From Antribacter soli (GTDB taxonomy: Bacteria > Actinomycetota > Actinomycetes > Actinomycetales > Cellulomonadaceae), in assembly GCF_021568775.1 (NCBI RefSeq), contig NZ_JAKGSG010000029.1, positions 1 to 64,000 of the forward strand: a DNA stretch of 64,000 bases. The letters run 5' to 3'. Both the position numbers and the translations under genes were made by a program. The notes below the pieces were generated by a model. It saw only the letters and a program-made list of their open reading frames with translations, had not been told where the DNA came from and ran no database searches. Of this stretch, positions 55,769 to 64,000 are shown piece by piece (the first letter of the stretch is position 1; every line of letters starts with the position of its first letter).

Positions 55769-58071
55769 CAGCTCCCGACGTCGCCGCGTGCGTCGCGGCA
55801 CTGGTGAGCGACCTCACCCTCCGCGAGAAGGTCGGCCAGCTCAACCAGGGCCTCCTCGGCTGGCACTGCGTGCGCCGCGGCCCGCGCGGCTGGGAGACGA
55901 CCGACGTGCTGCACGCGGAGGTCGAGCGCTGGGGCGGGCTCGGCGCCCTGTACGGGCTGTTCCGCGCCGACGCCTGGTCCGGGCAGCACTGGGGAAACGG
56001 CATTCGGCCCGAGGAGCGGGCCGAGGTTGCCGCGACGGTGGTGGCAGAGGTCTCCGCCGCGTCCCGGCACGGGATCGGCCCCCTGCTGGTGGAGGAAGCG
56101 CCGCACGGGCACCAGGCGCTCGGCGCGGACCTGCTGCCCGTCAATCTCGCCGTCGGCGCCACCTGGGACCCGGACCTCTATGCCGAGGCGTGCGCCGCGG
56201 TCGCGACCGCTCTGCGCGCCGACGGCGTCCACCTCGCTCTCGTCTCCGCGCTCGACCTGCTGCGCGACCCCCGGTGGGGCCGTGCCGAGGAGTGCTACAC
56301 CGAGGCCCCGGCCCTCGCCGCCGCCTTCGCACGCGCGGCAGTGGTCGGCATGCAGGGCCCGGACCGGGCCCGGTTGGCGGACGGCACCGGCGTCGGTGTG
56401 GTGCTCAAGCACTTCGCCGCCCAGGGCGGTGGAGTGGGTGGGCGCAACGGCCACTCGGCGCAACTCGGTCCGCGCGACCTGGCCGAGCTGCATCTGCCGG
56501 CTGCCCGGGCCGGTATAGCGGCCGGCGCGGTCGCCGTCATGGCCGCATACAACGACATCGACGGGGTGCCCTGCGTCGCCAACCGCGGGCTGCTGACCGA
56601 GCTGCTGCGCGGGCAGTGGGGCTTCGACGGGCTTGTCATGGCCGACGGGCTCGGCGTCGACCGCATCGTCGAGCAGGTCGGTGCTCCCCTCCCGGGGGCT
56701 GCGGCCGCACTCACGGCGGGGGTGGACCTGTCCCTGTGGGACCGCTCGTTCGCACTGCTCGAAGAGGCCGTCGGCGCGGCACCGGCTCTGGGGGCGGCCG
56801 TTGACCTCGCCTGCGCGCGAGTCCTCACCGTGAAGGCACAGCTCGGTCTGGTCCCCGGGCTGCGGGGCCGACGCGACGAGACGCGGCACGCCGCCCATCG
56901 ATCGGGCGAGCCCGACCAGTCCGGCACCAGTGCCCGCAACACGCACCGGTCGACGGTGGTGCTCTCCCGACGGCTCGCCGAGCGCTCTGCCGTGCTGCTC
57001 CGCAACGGTAGCGGCGAAGCCGACCAGCCTCTGCCGCTGCGGCCGGGCACGCGGTGGGTGGTGACCGGCCCCCGGGCCCACGACGTCGAGTGCCTCCTGG
57101 GCGACTACGTCCCGCCCTTGCCGCAAGATCGCCGTCGTTCGATCGCGACGGCGCTGCACGAGGCCGGCGAGCGCGCTGGTGTCACCATCCGGCCGCTCGA
57201 GGAGGGGGCCGAGGGCCACGGCACCGCGCTCCGGGCGGCGGACGGCGTCGTGGTCGTCCTCGGCGGCTCGAGCCATAGGGCCTACACGGACGCGTTCGCC
57301 GACAACGGGGCGAACACCGGCCAGACCGCTGCCGACTGCGGCGAGGGCGTGGACGTCGCCCGCGCCGTGCTTCCCCCCGGCCAGGTCGAATCGCTCGCGG
57401 CGATCCGGCGGGCGACGGAGAGCCCGGTCGTCGCCGTCGTCGTCGCCGGCCGGCCGTACGTGCTGACCGACGTTCTCGCGTACGCCGATGCGGTGCTCCT
57501 CGCCGCCTACCCGGGACCGCACGGCCCGGACGCGCTCGCCGACCTCATCCTCGGGGCAGCGCAGCCGGTCGGCCGCCTTCCCGCCACGCTGCCCGCAGAC
57601 CCGAGTGCCCTTCCCGTGCACCACGACGAGCGCATGGACGCGGCCGGCGTCTACCGCGACGTGCCGGACCCCGAGCTCCGTCCGCTCGGTGCAGGTCTTG
57701 GCTACGGGAGCCTGCGGCTCGTCGCTTCCCGCGTCGTCGCCGTGCCCCGCGGCCTGCGCGTCGAGGCGGACGTGGCTGCCGTGGCCGGCGTCTGGGACGC
57801 CGAGGAGGTTGTTCAGATATATGTCCGTCGCACGGGCGGCCTCGCGTGGCCGCGGAGTGCGGAGCTGGCCGCGTGGCGGCGAGTCAAGGTCGCGGCCGGC
57901 GCGTCGGCCCGCGTGGTGATCGAGGTTGGCGACGAGGCCGCGTTCGTCCCGCCGGAGGAGGTCGTGCCGTTGGCCGCTCGCGCCGCCGTCGTGACGGTTG
58001 TGGCGGGTGCAGGACGCGAGGCGCACACGGTCGAGCCGTACCTGCCCCGGCAGGAAGAGGTCATGGCGTGA
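55756..58071 (+). CDS. GH3 family beta-glycosidase
   Basis: A 771-residue cytosolic enzyme of the two-domain GH3 type. Domain 1 has LREKVGQLNQGLLG, VVLKHFAAQGG (near 215), MAAYNDIDGVPC (near 262) and the nucleophile Asp in WGFDGLVMADGLGVD (near 295). Domain 2 has VLLRNG (near 415) and a fibronectin-III-like end (EEVVQIYVRR). These patterns suggest a beta-glucosidase or xylosidase-like enzyme, not NagZ, whose KHFPGHG motif is missing; release of GlcNAc is still possible. AGGA lies seven bases before the ATG at 55756; a second ATG at 55765, overlapping the GH2 stop, is an alternative. Confidence 0.88.
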   Translation: MAPMTAPDVAACVAALVSDLTLREKVGQLNQGLLGWHCVRRGPRGWETTDVLHAEVERWGGLGALYGLFRADAWSGQHWGNGIRPEERAEVAATVVAEVSAASRHGIGPLLVEEAPHGHQALGADLLPVNLAVGATWDPDLYAEACAAVATALRADGVHLALVSALDLLRDPRWGRAEECYTEAPALAAAFARAAVVGMQGPDRARLADGTGVGVVLKHFAAQGGGVGGRNGHSAQLGPRDLAELHLPAARAGIAAGAVAVMAAYNDIDGVPCVANRGLLTELLRGQWGFDGLVMADGLGVDRIVEQVGAPLPGAAAALTAGVDLSLWDRSFALLEEAVGAAPALGAAVDLACARVLTVKAQLGLVPGLRGRRDETRHAAHRSGEPDQSGTSARNTHRSTVVLSRRLAERSAVLLRNGSGEADQPLPLRPGTRWVVTGPRAHDVECLLGDYVPPLPQDRRRSIATALHEAGERAGVTIRPLEEGAEGHGTALRAADGVVVVLGGSSHRAYTDAFADNGANTGQTAADCGEGVDVARAVLPPGQVESLAAIRRATESPVVAVVVAGRPYVLTDVLAYADAVLLAAYPGPHGPDALADLILGAAQPVGRLPATLPADPSALPVHHDERMDAAGVYRDVPDPELRPLGAGLGYGSLRLVASRVVAVPRGLRVEADVAAVAGVWDAEEVVQIYVRRTGGLAWPRSAELAAWRRVKVAAGASARVVIEVGDEAAFVPPEEVVPLAARAAVVTVVAGAGREAHTVEPYLPRQEEVMA

Positions 58072-61000
58072 GCCCGGACCCCGACGACGTCACTCTGGGG
58101 CGGGTGCGCCGGTTCGTCGACGAACGCCTCACCCCAGCGCTCGACGCGGCCGCCGCGCCCCTGTGCGTCGAGCTGTGGCAGGCCCCAGGGTCATGGACCC
58201 CCGGGGAGCCGCCACCGTTCACGCACGTCTCGGCGCTGTCGCCGCGCGAGTTCGTCGCCGCCCCGCCCGGCACCCCGTGGGGCCCACCGTGGTCGACGGC
58301 GTGGCTCCGGTTGCGCGGCGAGGTGCCCCTCGAGTGGGCGGACGCCGACGCTGCCGGGCCCGGCGCCTCCTCCGCCCGAGCCTCCGCAAGCAGCCCGACG
58401 CGCGACTGGGTCGACGTCGTGGTCGACCTCGGGTTCACCCGAGACACGCCGGGCTTCCAGGCCGAGGGAACCGCGCGGACCAGCGCTGGTCGCGTCATCA
58501 AGGGGATCCAGCCCTTCAACCACCACGTACCGCTCGCAGCGCTCCTCGCCGACGACCCCGCCGCTGCCGCGGACTGGCGGGCCGGCCGCGCGCCGTTCCC
58601 CGTCGACCTCTGGGTGGAGGCAGCGGCCAACCCCGTGCTCGACCCCGACTTCACGTTCGCACCGACCCCTCTCGGCTCCCCGGCGACACTCCCGGCGGAT
58701 GCGCTCTACCGCGTCGGTGCGGTCGAGCTCCGGCGCCGGGACGCCGAGGTCTGGGCTCTGTGGCACGACCTGCGGGTGCTCCGCGGCCAGCTGGAATGCC
58801 TGGGCGCCACCGACCTCCGGCGCCGGCGTATCCTGCGCGCGCTCTCCCGCCTCCTGGACGTCATGGCGATCGAGTCACCCGACGCCGTGCGGAGCAGCGC
58901 ACGGCAGGGCCGTGCCGCGGTTGCGGCCGTGCTCGGGGAGGAGGCGGGGACCGCCGCCCACCGCGTCATAGCTGTCGGGCACGCCCACATCGACTCGGCG
59001 TGGCTGTGGCCGTACCGGGAGAGCCGTCGCAAGGTGGTGCGCACGTACGCCAACGCTCTCTCGCTGCTCTCCGAGTACCCGGAGGTGACGTTCGCGACGT
59101 CCTCGGCGCAGCACCTCGCCTGGGTCGAAGAGGCCGACCCGGACCTGTTCGGGCAGATACGCGACGCCGTGCAGTCCGGACGGTTCGTCCCGGTTGGAGG
59201 CATGTGGGTCGAGGCAGACACGGTGCTGCCCGGTGGGGAGTCGATGGCTCGTCAGTTCGTGGAAGGCATCACCTGGTTCGCCGAGCACCTCGGGGTGACG
59301 TGCGAGGAGGTGTGGTTGCCGGACTCGTTCGGCTACTCGGGCGCGCTGCCCCAGATCGTGCGCCATGCCGGCCCACGATGGTTCCTCACGCAGAAGCTGT
59401 CGTGGAACGACACCAACCGGATGCCGCACCACTCCTTCACCTGGGAAGGCATCGACGGCTCGCGGGTCCTCGTGCACTTTCCGCCCGTCGACAACTACAA
59501 CAGCGACCTCAGCCCGCGCCAGCTGGCGCACGCTGAGCGCAACGTGGCGAGCTCGGACGCGACGTCGGCGCGCCTGTCCATGGCACCGGCTGGGTGGGGC
59601 GACGGCGGCGGCGGGCCCACGCGGGCGCATGCCGAGGCGGCGCGCCGGCTCCGCGATCTGGCAGGGTCGCCGCGCGTGGCGTGGGGCACGCCTGCGGAGT
59701 TCTTCGCCCAGACGCAACGGCTGATGACCGACGCCGATGTCGGGGAGCCGACGCCGGTGTGGGTGGGCGAGATGCCACTCGAGCTGCACCGTGGCGTGAG
59801 CACCACCCAGCAACGGACGAAGGCCGGGAACCGGCACTGCGAGCGGCTGCTGCGAGAGGCTGAGCTCTGGTGCGCGACCGCTACGGTGCGCACGGGCGCG
59901 TCCTACCCTCTCGCGGAGCTGCGCGAGCTATGGCAGACGGTCCTGCGCCACCAGTTCCACGACGTCCTGCCCGGGTCCTCGATCGCCTGGGTGTACGACG
60001 ACGTGACGCGCGACCACCAACGCGTCGCGGCCCGCTGCGAGGACTTGATCTCTCGAGCCCTGACGGCGCTGGTGCACCCCGGCGAGGGGCACGTCCTGGC
60101 GAACGCCGGCCCGCTGCCCGTCGAGGGTGTGCCGGCCCTCGGGTCCGGCCGCGAGCCGGAGGACGCTCCCCCCGCGCCCGCCGTCACGCCTGTTCGCGAC
60201 GGCGCGACCTGGGTCCTTGAGGATGCCGCGACACGTCTGGTGGTGGACACCCAGGGACACATCGTCGCGCTCGTCGACCGCGCGAGCGGGCGGGACGCCG
60301 TCGGTCTCGCGGGCCCGGCCAACGCCGTGGAGCTGCACCGCGACCTCCCCAACCGCTGGGACGCGTGGGATGTCGACGCCCACCACGCGCGTGTCGTGAG
60401 CGGCGTGCCGGACGCCGACGTGCGTGCGGAGGGGCCCGCCGTGGTGGTCACACGCTGCTTCGGGAGCTCGCGGCTGACCCAACGACTGACCTTGGCCGGC
60501 GGCGCCGTACGGGTCGAGACCGAGGTGGACTGGCACGAGCGCGAGCAGCTCCTCGTCCTGGCCTTCCCGCTCGACCTGCGGGCGGACGACGTCGCGGCCG
60601 AGACCCAGTTCGGGCACGTCCGCCGGCCCACCCACAAGAACACCTCCTGGCAGACCGCCCAGTTCGTGCATGCCACGCACCGATGGCTGCACGTCGCCGA
60701 AGGCGGGGTCGGCGTCGCCGTCGCCAACCGCACGACGCACGGTTACGGGATCAGTCGGCACGTCCGCGAGGACGGCGGCACGACCACGCGGCTCGAGCTC
60801 CACCTGCTGCGCGGACCGCGTTACCCCGACCCCGGCGCCGACGTGGGTCGACACAGCTTCGCTCACCTCCTGCGACCCGGGGCGACGCTGGGGAACGCCG
60901 TCGCCGACGGGTACGCCCTCGCGCTGCCGCTGCGCCGGGTCGCGGGCCGCGGCGACGTGGCCCCGCTCGTGCGCGTGAGCGGCGAGGGGGTGCTTGTGGA

Positions 61001-61271
61001 GAGCGTGTCTCTCGCGCACGACGGGTCCGGTGACGTGGTGGTCCGTCTGTACGAGGCGCACGGCCGCCGGGCGGACGCTCGCGTGATCGTCGACCTGCCC
61101 GGCGGGCGGCTCTCACGCACCGACCTGATCGGACGGCCCACCACGAGGGACGGGAGCATGGCGTGCCGTCTCGTCACGGAGAACGACCGCCCCGGTGCGG
61201 AGCTGACCATGCGGCCGTTCGGCCTGCTCACCCTCCGGGTGGCACGCGGCGCGAAGGATGGTGCGCCGTGA
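58068..61271 (+). CDS. GH38 alpha-mannosidase
   Basis: A 1067-residue zinc-dependent retaining alpha-mannosidase of the cytosolic/vacuolar type. The zinc site begins VGHAHIDSAWLWPYRES (His and Asp near 305). The nucleophile Asp lies in WLPDSFGYSGALPQI (near 420), and LRHQFHDVLPGSSI (near 625) carries another zinc His. The N-terminal beta domain (WSTAWLRLRGEVPLEW) and large C-terminal beta domain are present. GTG overlaps the GH3 stop by four bases. It ends the operon and should trim alpha-1,2 or alpha-1,3 mannose inside the cell, complementing GH125. Confidence 0.93.
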   Translation: MSPDPDDVTLGRVRRFVDERLTPALDAAAAPLCVELWQAPGSWTPGEPPPFTHVSALSPREFVAAPPGTPWGPPWSTAWLRLRGEVPLEWADADAAGPGASSARASASSPTRDWVDVVVDLGFTRDTPGFQAEGTARTSAGRVIKGIQPFNHHVPLAALLADDPAAAADWRAGRAPFPVDLWVEAAANPVLDPDFTFAPTPLGSPATLPADALYRVGAVELRRRDAEVWALWHDLRVLRGQLECLGATDLRRRRILRALSRLLDVMAIESPDAVRSSARQGRAAVAAVLGEEAGTAAHRVIAVGHAHIDSAWLWPYRESRRKVVRTYANALSLLSEYPEVTFATSSAQHLAWVEEADPDLFGQIRDAVQSGRFVPVGGMWVEADTVLPGGESMARQFVEGITWFAEHLGVTCEEVWLPDSFGYSGALPQIVRHAGPRWFLTQKLSWNDTNRMPHHSFTWEGIDGSRVLVHFPPVDNYNSDLSPRQLAHAERNVASSDATSARLSMAPAGWGDGGGGPTRAHAEAARRLRDLAGSPRVAWGTPAEFFAQTQRLMTDADVGEPTPVWVGEMPLELHRGVSTTQQRTKAGNRHCERLLREAELWCATATVRTGASYPLAELRELWQTVLRHQFHDVLPGSSIAWVYDDVTRDHQRVAARCEDLISRALTALVHPGEGHVLANAGPLPVEGVPALGSGREPEDAPPAPAVTPVRDGATWVLEDAATRLVVDTQGHIVALVDRASGRDAVGLAGPANAVELHRDLPNRWDAWDVDAHHARVVSGVPDADVRAEGPAVVVTRCFGSSRLTQRLTLAGGAVRVETEVDWHEREQLLVLAFPLDLRADDVAAETQFGHVRRPTHKNTSWQTAQFVHATHRWLHVAEGGVGVAVANRTTHGYGISRHVREDGGTTTRLELHLLRGPRYPDPGADVGRHSFAHLLRPGATLGNAVADGYALALPLRRVAGRGDVAPLVRVSGEGVLVESVSLAHDGSGDVVVRLYEAHGRRADARVIVDLPGGRLSRTDLIGRPTTRDGSMACRLVTENDRPGAELTMRPFGLLTLRVARGAKDGAP

Positions 61272-61289
61272 CGGTCGCGGTCGGCATGG

Positions 61290-61314
61290 CACTCGGTGAG
61301 ACAGCGAGACAGAA
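61290..61314 (+). repeat. 25-bp sequence repeated at 37481-37505
   Basis: Starts CACTCGGTGAGACAG and matches 37481-37505 at 23 of 25 positions. Both copies are followed by GGCCC-containing hairpins, here GGCC/CAAA/GGCC. It may be part of a transcription-termination region after the GH38 gene. Confidence 0.55.
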
Positions 61315-61444
61315 CGGCCCAAAGGCCACGATGCCGTGAAGCGGGCACGGTTCGGCTTGACCCGGTTCCCGGAGTCTGGACTTGCGTGCTGCTTCAGGGG
61401 GCGGAGCATCGGGAGCAGGACGGCGCTCTCAATGGAGGTCCACG

Positions 61445-61936
61445 GTGCAGCCAGCCAGCCCTCGTGTGGTCGAACTACTCAACGACGCGCTCACCTTCGA
61501 GCTCACCGTCACAAACACCTACTTCCTGCACGCCCGGATGCTCGACAGCTGGGGGCTCACGAGGCTGGGCAAGGTGTTCTACGACTTGTCCATCGACGAG
61601 ATGAAGGACGCCGACGACCTGATCAACCGGATCCTGATGTTCGGCGGGCATCCCAACGTGCAGCGGCTGAACCCGATCCAGGTCGGCGAGTCCGCGGAGG
61701 AGATGCTGCGGCTCGCTCTCGACAGCGAGAACGCGGCGGTCGCCCAGTTCAACGCCGCCGCCGAGGAGTGCCGCAACCTCGGCGACCACGGCACCGCCGC
61801 GGTGTTCGAGGACATGGTCCGCGACGAGGAAAAGCACGCGGACTGGTTCGAGAGCCAGCTCGACGCCATCGAGCGGATCGGCATTCAGCGGTACCTCGCC
61901 CAGCACGTTGAGGCCGGCGCGGGTCCGGAGGGCTGA
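61445..61936 (+). CDS. bfr: Bacterioferritin (heme ferritin), ferroxidase His replaced
   Basis: A 163-residue iron-storage subunit forming a 24-mer. The first ferroxidase Glu is Glu19 (LTFELT), the heme Met is Met53 and the bridging Glu52 lies in SIDEMKDADDL, and the last Glu and His are in DEEKHADWFE. In the second helix the expected His (DEMRHAE in relatives) is Asp55. GGAGG lies six bases before the GTG start at 61445. The gene is convergent with bfd, one base away. Whether the altered centre still oxidises iron quickly is an open question. Confidence 0.9.
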   Translation: MQPASPRVVELLNDALTFELTVTNTYFLHARMLDSWGLTRLGKVFYDLSIDEMKDADDLINRILMFGGHPNVQRLNPIQVGESAEEMLRLALDSENAAVAQFNAAAEECRNLGDHGTAAVFEDMVRDEEKHADWFESQLDAIERIGIQRYLAQHVEAGAGPEG

Positions 61937-61937
61937 G

Positions 61938-62141
61938 CTAACTGGCTGCGCTGTCGATCTCCAGGGCCGCAGATTCCTGCTCCTGGTGTTGGCGCACCAG
62001 TGCCTTCACCGTGAAGATGCAGGACCCGCAGTCCTGGGCAGCTCCGGTGGTCCGGCACACGGCCGAGACGGTCCGGGCTCCTCCGGCAAAGGCTGCGGCG
62101 ATCGCTCGGTCGCTGACGACACCACACTGGCAGACGATCAT
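61938..62141 (-). CDS. bfd: Bacterioferritin-associated ferredoxin
   Basis: A 67-residue [2Fe-2S] protein. The four cluster Cys are in VCQCGVVSD and VCRTTGAAQDCGSC, the BFD-like layout. It docks on bacterioferritin and reduces its heme so that iron can leave. ATG at 62141 matches the usual short N-terminus (MIVCQCG); a GTG 15 bases upstream is also possible. It is convergent with bfr and preceded by an iron-box-like dyad at 62186-62205. Confidence 0.9.
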   Translation of the reverse strand: MIVCQCGVVSDRAIAAAFAGGARTVSAVCRTTGAAQDCGSCIFTVKALVRQHQEQESAALEIDSAAS

Positions 62142-62185
62142 GGTGGCGAGGCTCACCTCCCGGGCCGGTCAGTTGGGGCTACCTA

Positions 62186-62205
62186 AGGTGAGGATATCCT
62201 AACCT
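62186..62205 (-). promoter_or_regulatory. DtxR/IdeR-like iron box upstream of bfd
   Basis: AGGTGAGGATATCCTAACCT is a dyad with one mismatch. Its AGGTnAGG and CCTnACCT halves recall the IdeR consensus (TTAGGTTAG, CTAACCTAA) but are set farther apart. It lies 45-64 bases before the bfd ATG, over the likely promoter. Confidence 0.6.
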
Positions 62206-62402
62206 ATGACGGTGGATACCCGGGCGGTCACGGCGTGATGGGCCTCACGCTCTGCTGAGCCAGCACCCTGAGCTCGACGGCCTTGAATACGTGTTCCTGC
62301 GTCCGGACGTCACCACTTGCACTCGGTCACCGGACGGCGGAACGTGAGTTGGGAGGGCGGCAGCGTCGTCCGGACGTTGCCCCGAGAGCAGGGAGCGCGT
62401 TC

Positions 62403-63029
62403 ATGTACGTACGCACCACCGAGGTCCGAGGAGACCCGGCCAGGATCGACGACGGCCTGCGGCTCGTTCGTGAGGAGATCTACCCGGCGGTCAGCGCGAT
62501 GGACGGCTGTGCCGGGATGTCGCTGCTGGTCGACCGCCAGACCGGCCGCTGCATCGCCACGACGTCGTGGCGGTCCGAGGACGCGATGCTGGCGAACGTC
62601 GGCGCCGTGCGACCGCTCCGCGAGCGGGTCGAACAGTCCGTGGGTAGCACCAGCGGCAGCCAGGTCCACCAGTGGGAGGTCGCCGTGGTCCACCGGGATC
62701 ACGCCGCGCCGGACGGCGCCTGCGCCCGCCTCACCTGGCTGAACGGCGACCCGAGCATGATGGATCGCGCCATCGACGTCTACCGGATGGCCATCCTGCC
62801 TCAGATCCAGGAGCTCGACGGATTCTGCAGCTCCAGCCTGATGGTCGACCGCGAGACTGGTCGGGTCGCCGGCACCGTCGCCTTCGACAGTCGCAGGGCG
62901 CTCGAGGCCAGCCGTGACGCCGCGATGCGCATCCGCGAACAAGCCGTCCGCGAGCTCGGCGCCACGATCGACGACGTCGAGGAGATGGAGATCGCGTTCG
63001 CGCACCTTCACGTGCCCGAGATGGCCTGA
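62403..63029 (+). CDS. Tandem ABM-like (dimeric alpha/beta barrel) protein
   Basis: A 208-residue protein with two similar halves of about 100 residues. The first has PAVSAMDGCAGMSLLVDRQTGRCIATTSWRSEDAM, the second PQIQELDGFCSSSLMVDRETGRVAGTVAFDSRRAL. Both fit the antibiotic-biosynthesis-monooxygenase/YgiN fold, which dimerises, so one chain may make an internal dimer. ABM active-site residues cannot be confirmed. GGGAG lies nine bases before the ATG. Function unknown; quinone, heme or stress-related roles are known in the superfamily. Confidence 0.75.
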   Translation: MYVRTTEVRGDPARIDDGLRLVREEIYPAVSAMDGCAGMSLLVDRQTGRCIATTSWRSEDAMLANVGAVRPLRERVEQSVGSTSGSQVHQWEVAVVHRDHAAPDGACARLTWLNGDPSMMDRAIDVYRMAILPQIQELDGFCSSSLMVDRETGRVAGTVAFDSRRALEASRDAAMRIREQAVRELGATIDDVEEMEIAFAHLHVPEMA

Positions 63030-63062
63030 CGCCGGCCCGGACCACAATCCGCCGGCACTCGC

Positions 63063-63776
63063 TCACCAGGTGAGGGCTCGCCTGTCGAGGAAGACCTGTC
63101 CGGTCGGTCCGGTGCCCGGCAGCGTGGCGAGCCAGACCGGCGTGTCTGCTCCGGCTTCGACCGGTCGCTCCGCGTCGGGACTCATGTCCGTCCTGGTGTA
63201 CCCGGGTGATGCAGCGTTGACCAGGATGCCGGTGCCGTCGAGCTCGACGGCCAGCGTCCGGGTGAGCATGTTGAGCCCGGTCTTCGAGATGCGGTAGGCC
63301 GGGGAGGACGGCGATCGGGTCAGCTCGAGCGAGGCCATCGTGCTGCTCAGGTTGACGATCCGGCCGTAGCCGCGCGCCCGCATCGACGGGACGACCTCGG
63401 CACAGCACCGCCAGGCGCCGAGGAGGTTCGTCTCCAGGGTGCGCCGGATGCGCGTGAAGTCCGGCGAGGACGGCCGGTGCTCCGGGCCGTCGACCGCGAT
63501 GCCGGCGTTGTTCACGAGCACGTCGATCCGGCCGTGCTGCTTCCTGACGTGCCGGAACGCCGCATCGACGGATGGCCCGTCCACGACGTCGAGGCCCAGG
63601 CCGCTGACCTCACCCGGGCACGATGCGTCCAGCGATCGCGCCTGCTCGTCGGCGCGGTCGGCATCCCGGGCCGTCAGCACCACGTGATAGTCAAGGCCGG
63701 CGAGCTGCCGGCAGATCTCGAGTCCGATCCCCCGGTTACCCCCGGTGACCACCGCCACCCTTCGGGCTGTGCTCAT
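63063..63776 (-). CDS. Short-chain dehydrogenase/reductase
   Basis: A 237-residue classical SDR. The cofactor loop is VVTGGNRGIGLEI (residues 9-21), NNAGIAVDG lies near 88, the catalytic Ser is in IVNLSSTMAS (near 140), and AYRISK (near 159) holds the Tyr and Lys. SPGYTRTDMS follows. Resembles plant-type carbonyl reductases; substrate unknown. Its ATG overlaps the stop of the upstream gene (ATGA), so it is coupled to the fumarase/aspartase family gene. Confidence 0.92.
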   Translation of the reverse strand: MSTARRVAVVTGGNRGIGLEICRQLAGLDYHVVLTARDADRADEQARSLDASCPGEVSGLGLDVVDGPSVDAAFRHVRKQHGRIDVLVNNAGIAVDGPEHRPSSPDFTRIRRTLETNLLGAWRCCAEVVPSMRARGYGRIVNLSSTMASLELTRSPSSPAYRISKTGLNMLTRTLAVELDGTGILVNAASPGYTRTDMSPDAERPVEAGADTPVWLATLPGTGPTGQVFLDRRALTW

Positions 63777-64000
63777 CGGCCGACCAACCCCGCGGCTTCC
63801 TCGATCTGCCGGGCCTGGACGTCGTCGAGCAGACCCTTGCTCACAGCAAGGTCAAGGACTCCCCCACCGAGCGAGTCTGCCTCGACGGCGAGCTCGGCTG
63901 CCCGCGCGTAGCCGAGGACCGGGCTCAGGTGGGTCACGGTGACGAGGGAGCCCGGCAGGAGGTTCGCCAGGTGCTCGCGGTTGACGGTGATGCCGGCGAC
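63773..64000 (-). CDS. Fumarase/aspartate ammonia-lyase family, C-terminal end (partial)
   Basis: Only the last 75 residues lie in the window. GITVNREHLANLLPGSLVTV, then LSPVLGYARAAELAVEA and VLDLAVSKGLLDDVQARQIEE match the C-terminal domain of class II fumarases and aspartases (the GITAN, P.IGY, KGLL pattern). The catalytic SS loop lies outside. Aspartase or fumarase cannot be separated from this end. The gene runs off the right edge and overlaps the SDR start. Confidence 0.85.
   Translation of the reverse strand, partial: VAGITVNREHLANLLPGSLVTVTHLSPVLGYARAAELAVEADSLGGGVLDLAVSKGLLDDVQARQIEEAAGLVGR

Noticed and set aside
55756-58071. NagZ-type beta-N-acetylglucosaminidase
   Set aside because: The KHFPGHGxT motif with the catalytic His is absent (KHFAAQGGG) and the protein is of the longer beta-glucosidase build.
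1-64000. CRISPR array or insertion sequence
   Set aside because: No regularly spaced repeats were seen, and no transposase gene with flanking inverted repeats. The only recombinase is the element's serine integrase.

Overview
The window looks like chromosomal DNA from a very GC-rich actinobacterium that carries one integrated mobile element. Three things point to the cellulolytic Micrococcales (the Cellulomonas, Cellulosimicrobium, Isoptericola group). It has mshC, the mycothiol ligase gene, beside uppP. Several genes appear to lack leaders, with a -10 box 6-8 bases before the start codon. Secreted and intracellular glycoside hydrolases are abundant. The genus is inferred from gene content only.

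Left chromosomal part (1-15.8 kb). In order: mshC and uppP; an aldo/keto reductase that lacks the usual catalytic His; two small conserved actinobacterial proteins; an M20 peptidase; an M3 oligopeptidase; an ABC-F ATPase with a leader that looks like a ribosome-sensing attenuator; a membrane-associated GTPase; a flavin monooxygenase divergent from a TetR regulator across two copies of a 32-bp operator; a DUF2255 protein; a GNAT acetyltransferase; an AI-2E family permease; and a tRNA-Leu(GAG).

Mobile element (about 15.81-37.48 kb, 21.7 kb). A large serine recombinase gene runs into the 3' end of tRNA-Leu. A 15-bp copy of the tRNA end recurs at 37469-37483. Joining the two element ends recreates a site with 11-bp perfect inverted arms, as expected for attP of a serine integrase. 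The element carries an XRE regulator, a VapBC-type toxin-antitoxin pair, a MobF relaxase-helicase, and a possible oriT or Rho-responsive leader that is almost free of C on the + strand. No type IV secretion or TraB gene is visible, so it looks mobilizable rather than self-transmissible. Its cargo is an unusual cluster: APH-like kinase, XRE-TPR regulator, resolvase-like protein without the serine, HAD phosphatase, HIT hydrolase, NmrA-like protein, FAD oxidase and a full NAD-dependent DNA ligase. QueD and a STAND-like ATPase with helical repeats follow. This cargo is the best candidate for an undescribed system.

Right chromosomal part (37.5-64 kb). The displaced tRNA terminator and a remnant of a TOTE-like helicase gene come first. 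Secreted GH27 and GH43 enzymes follow, with a perfect LacI-type palindrome upstream. Next are a methyltransferase, a hydrolase-LuxR fusion, and a dinB gene under a perfect SOS box. A nine-gene locus (GH125, ROK regulator, sugar ABC transporter, GH29, GH2, GH3, GH38) has the combination expected for importing and trimming mannose- and fucose-containing glycans such as N-glycans. Bacterioferritin and its ferredoxin under an iron-box-like dyad, a tandem ABM-like protein, an SDR, and the 3' end of a fumarase/aspartase family gene close the window.
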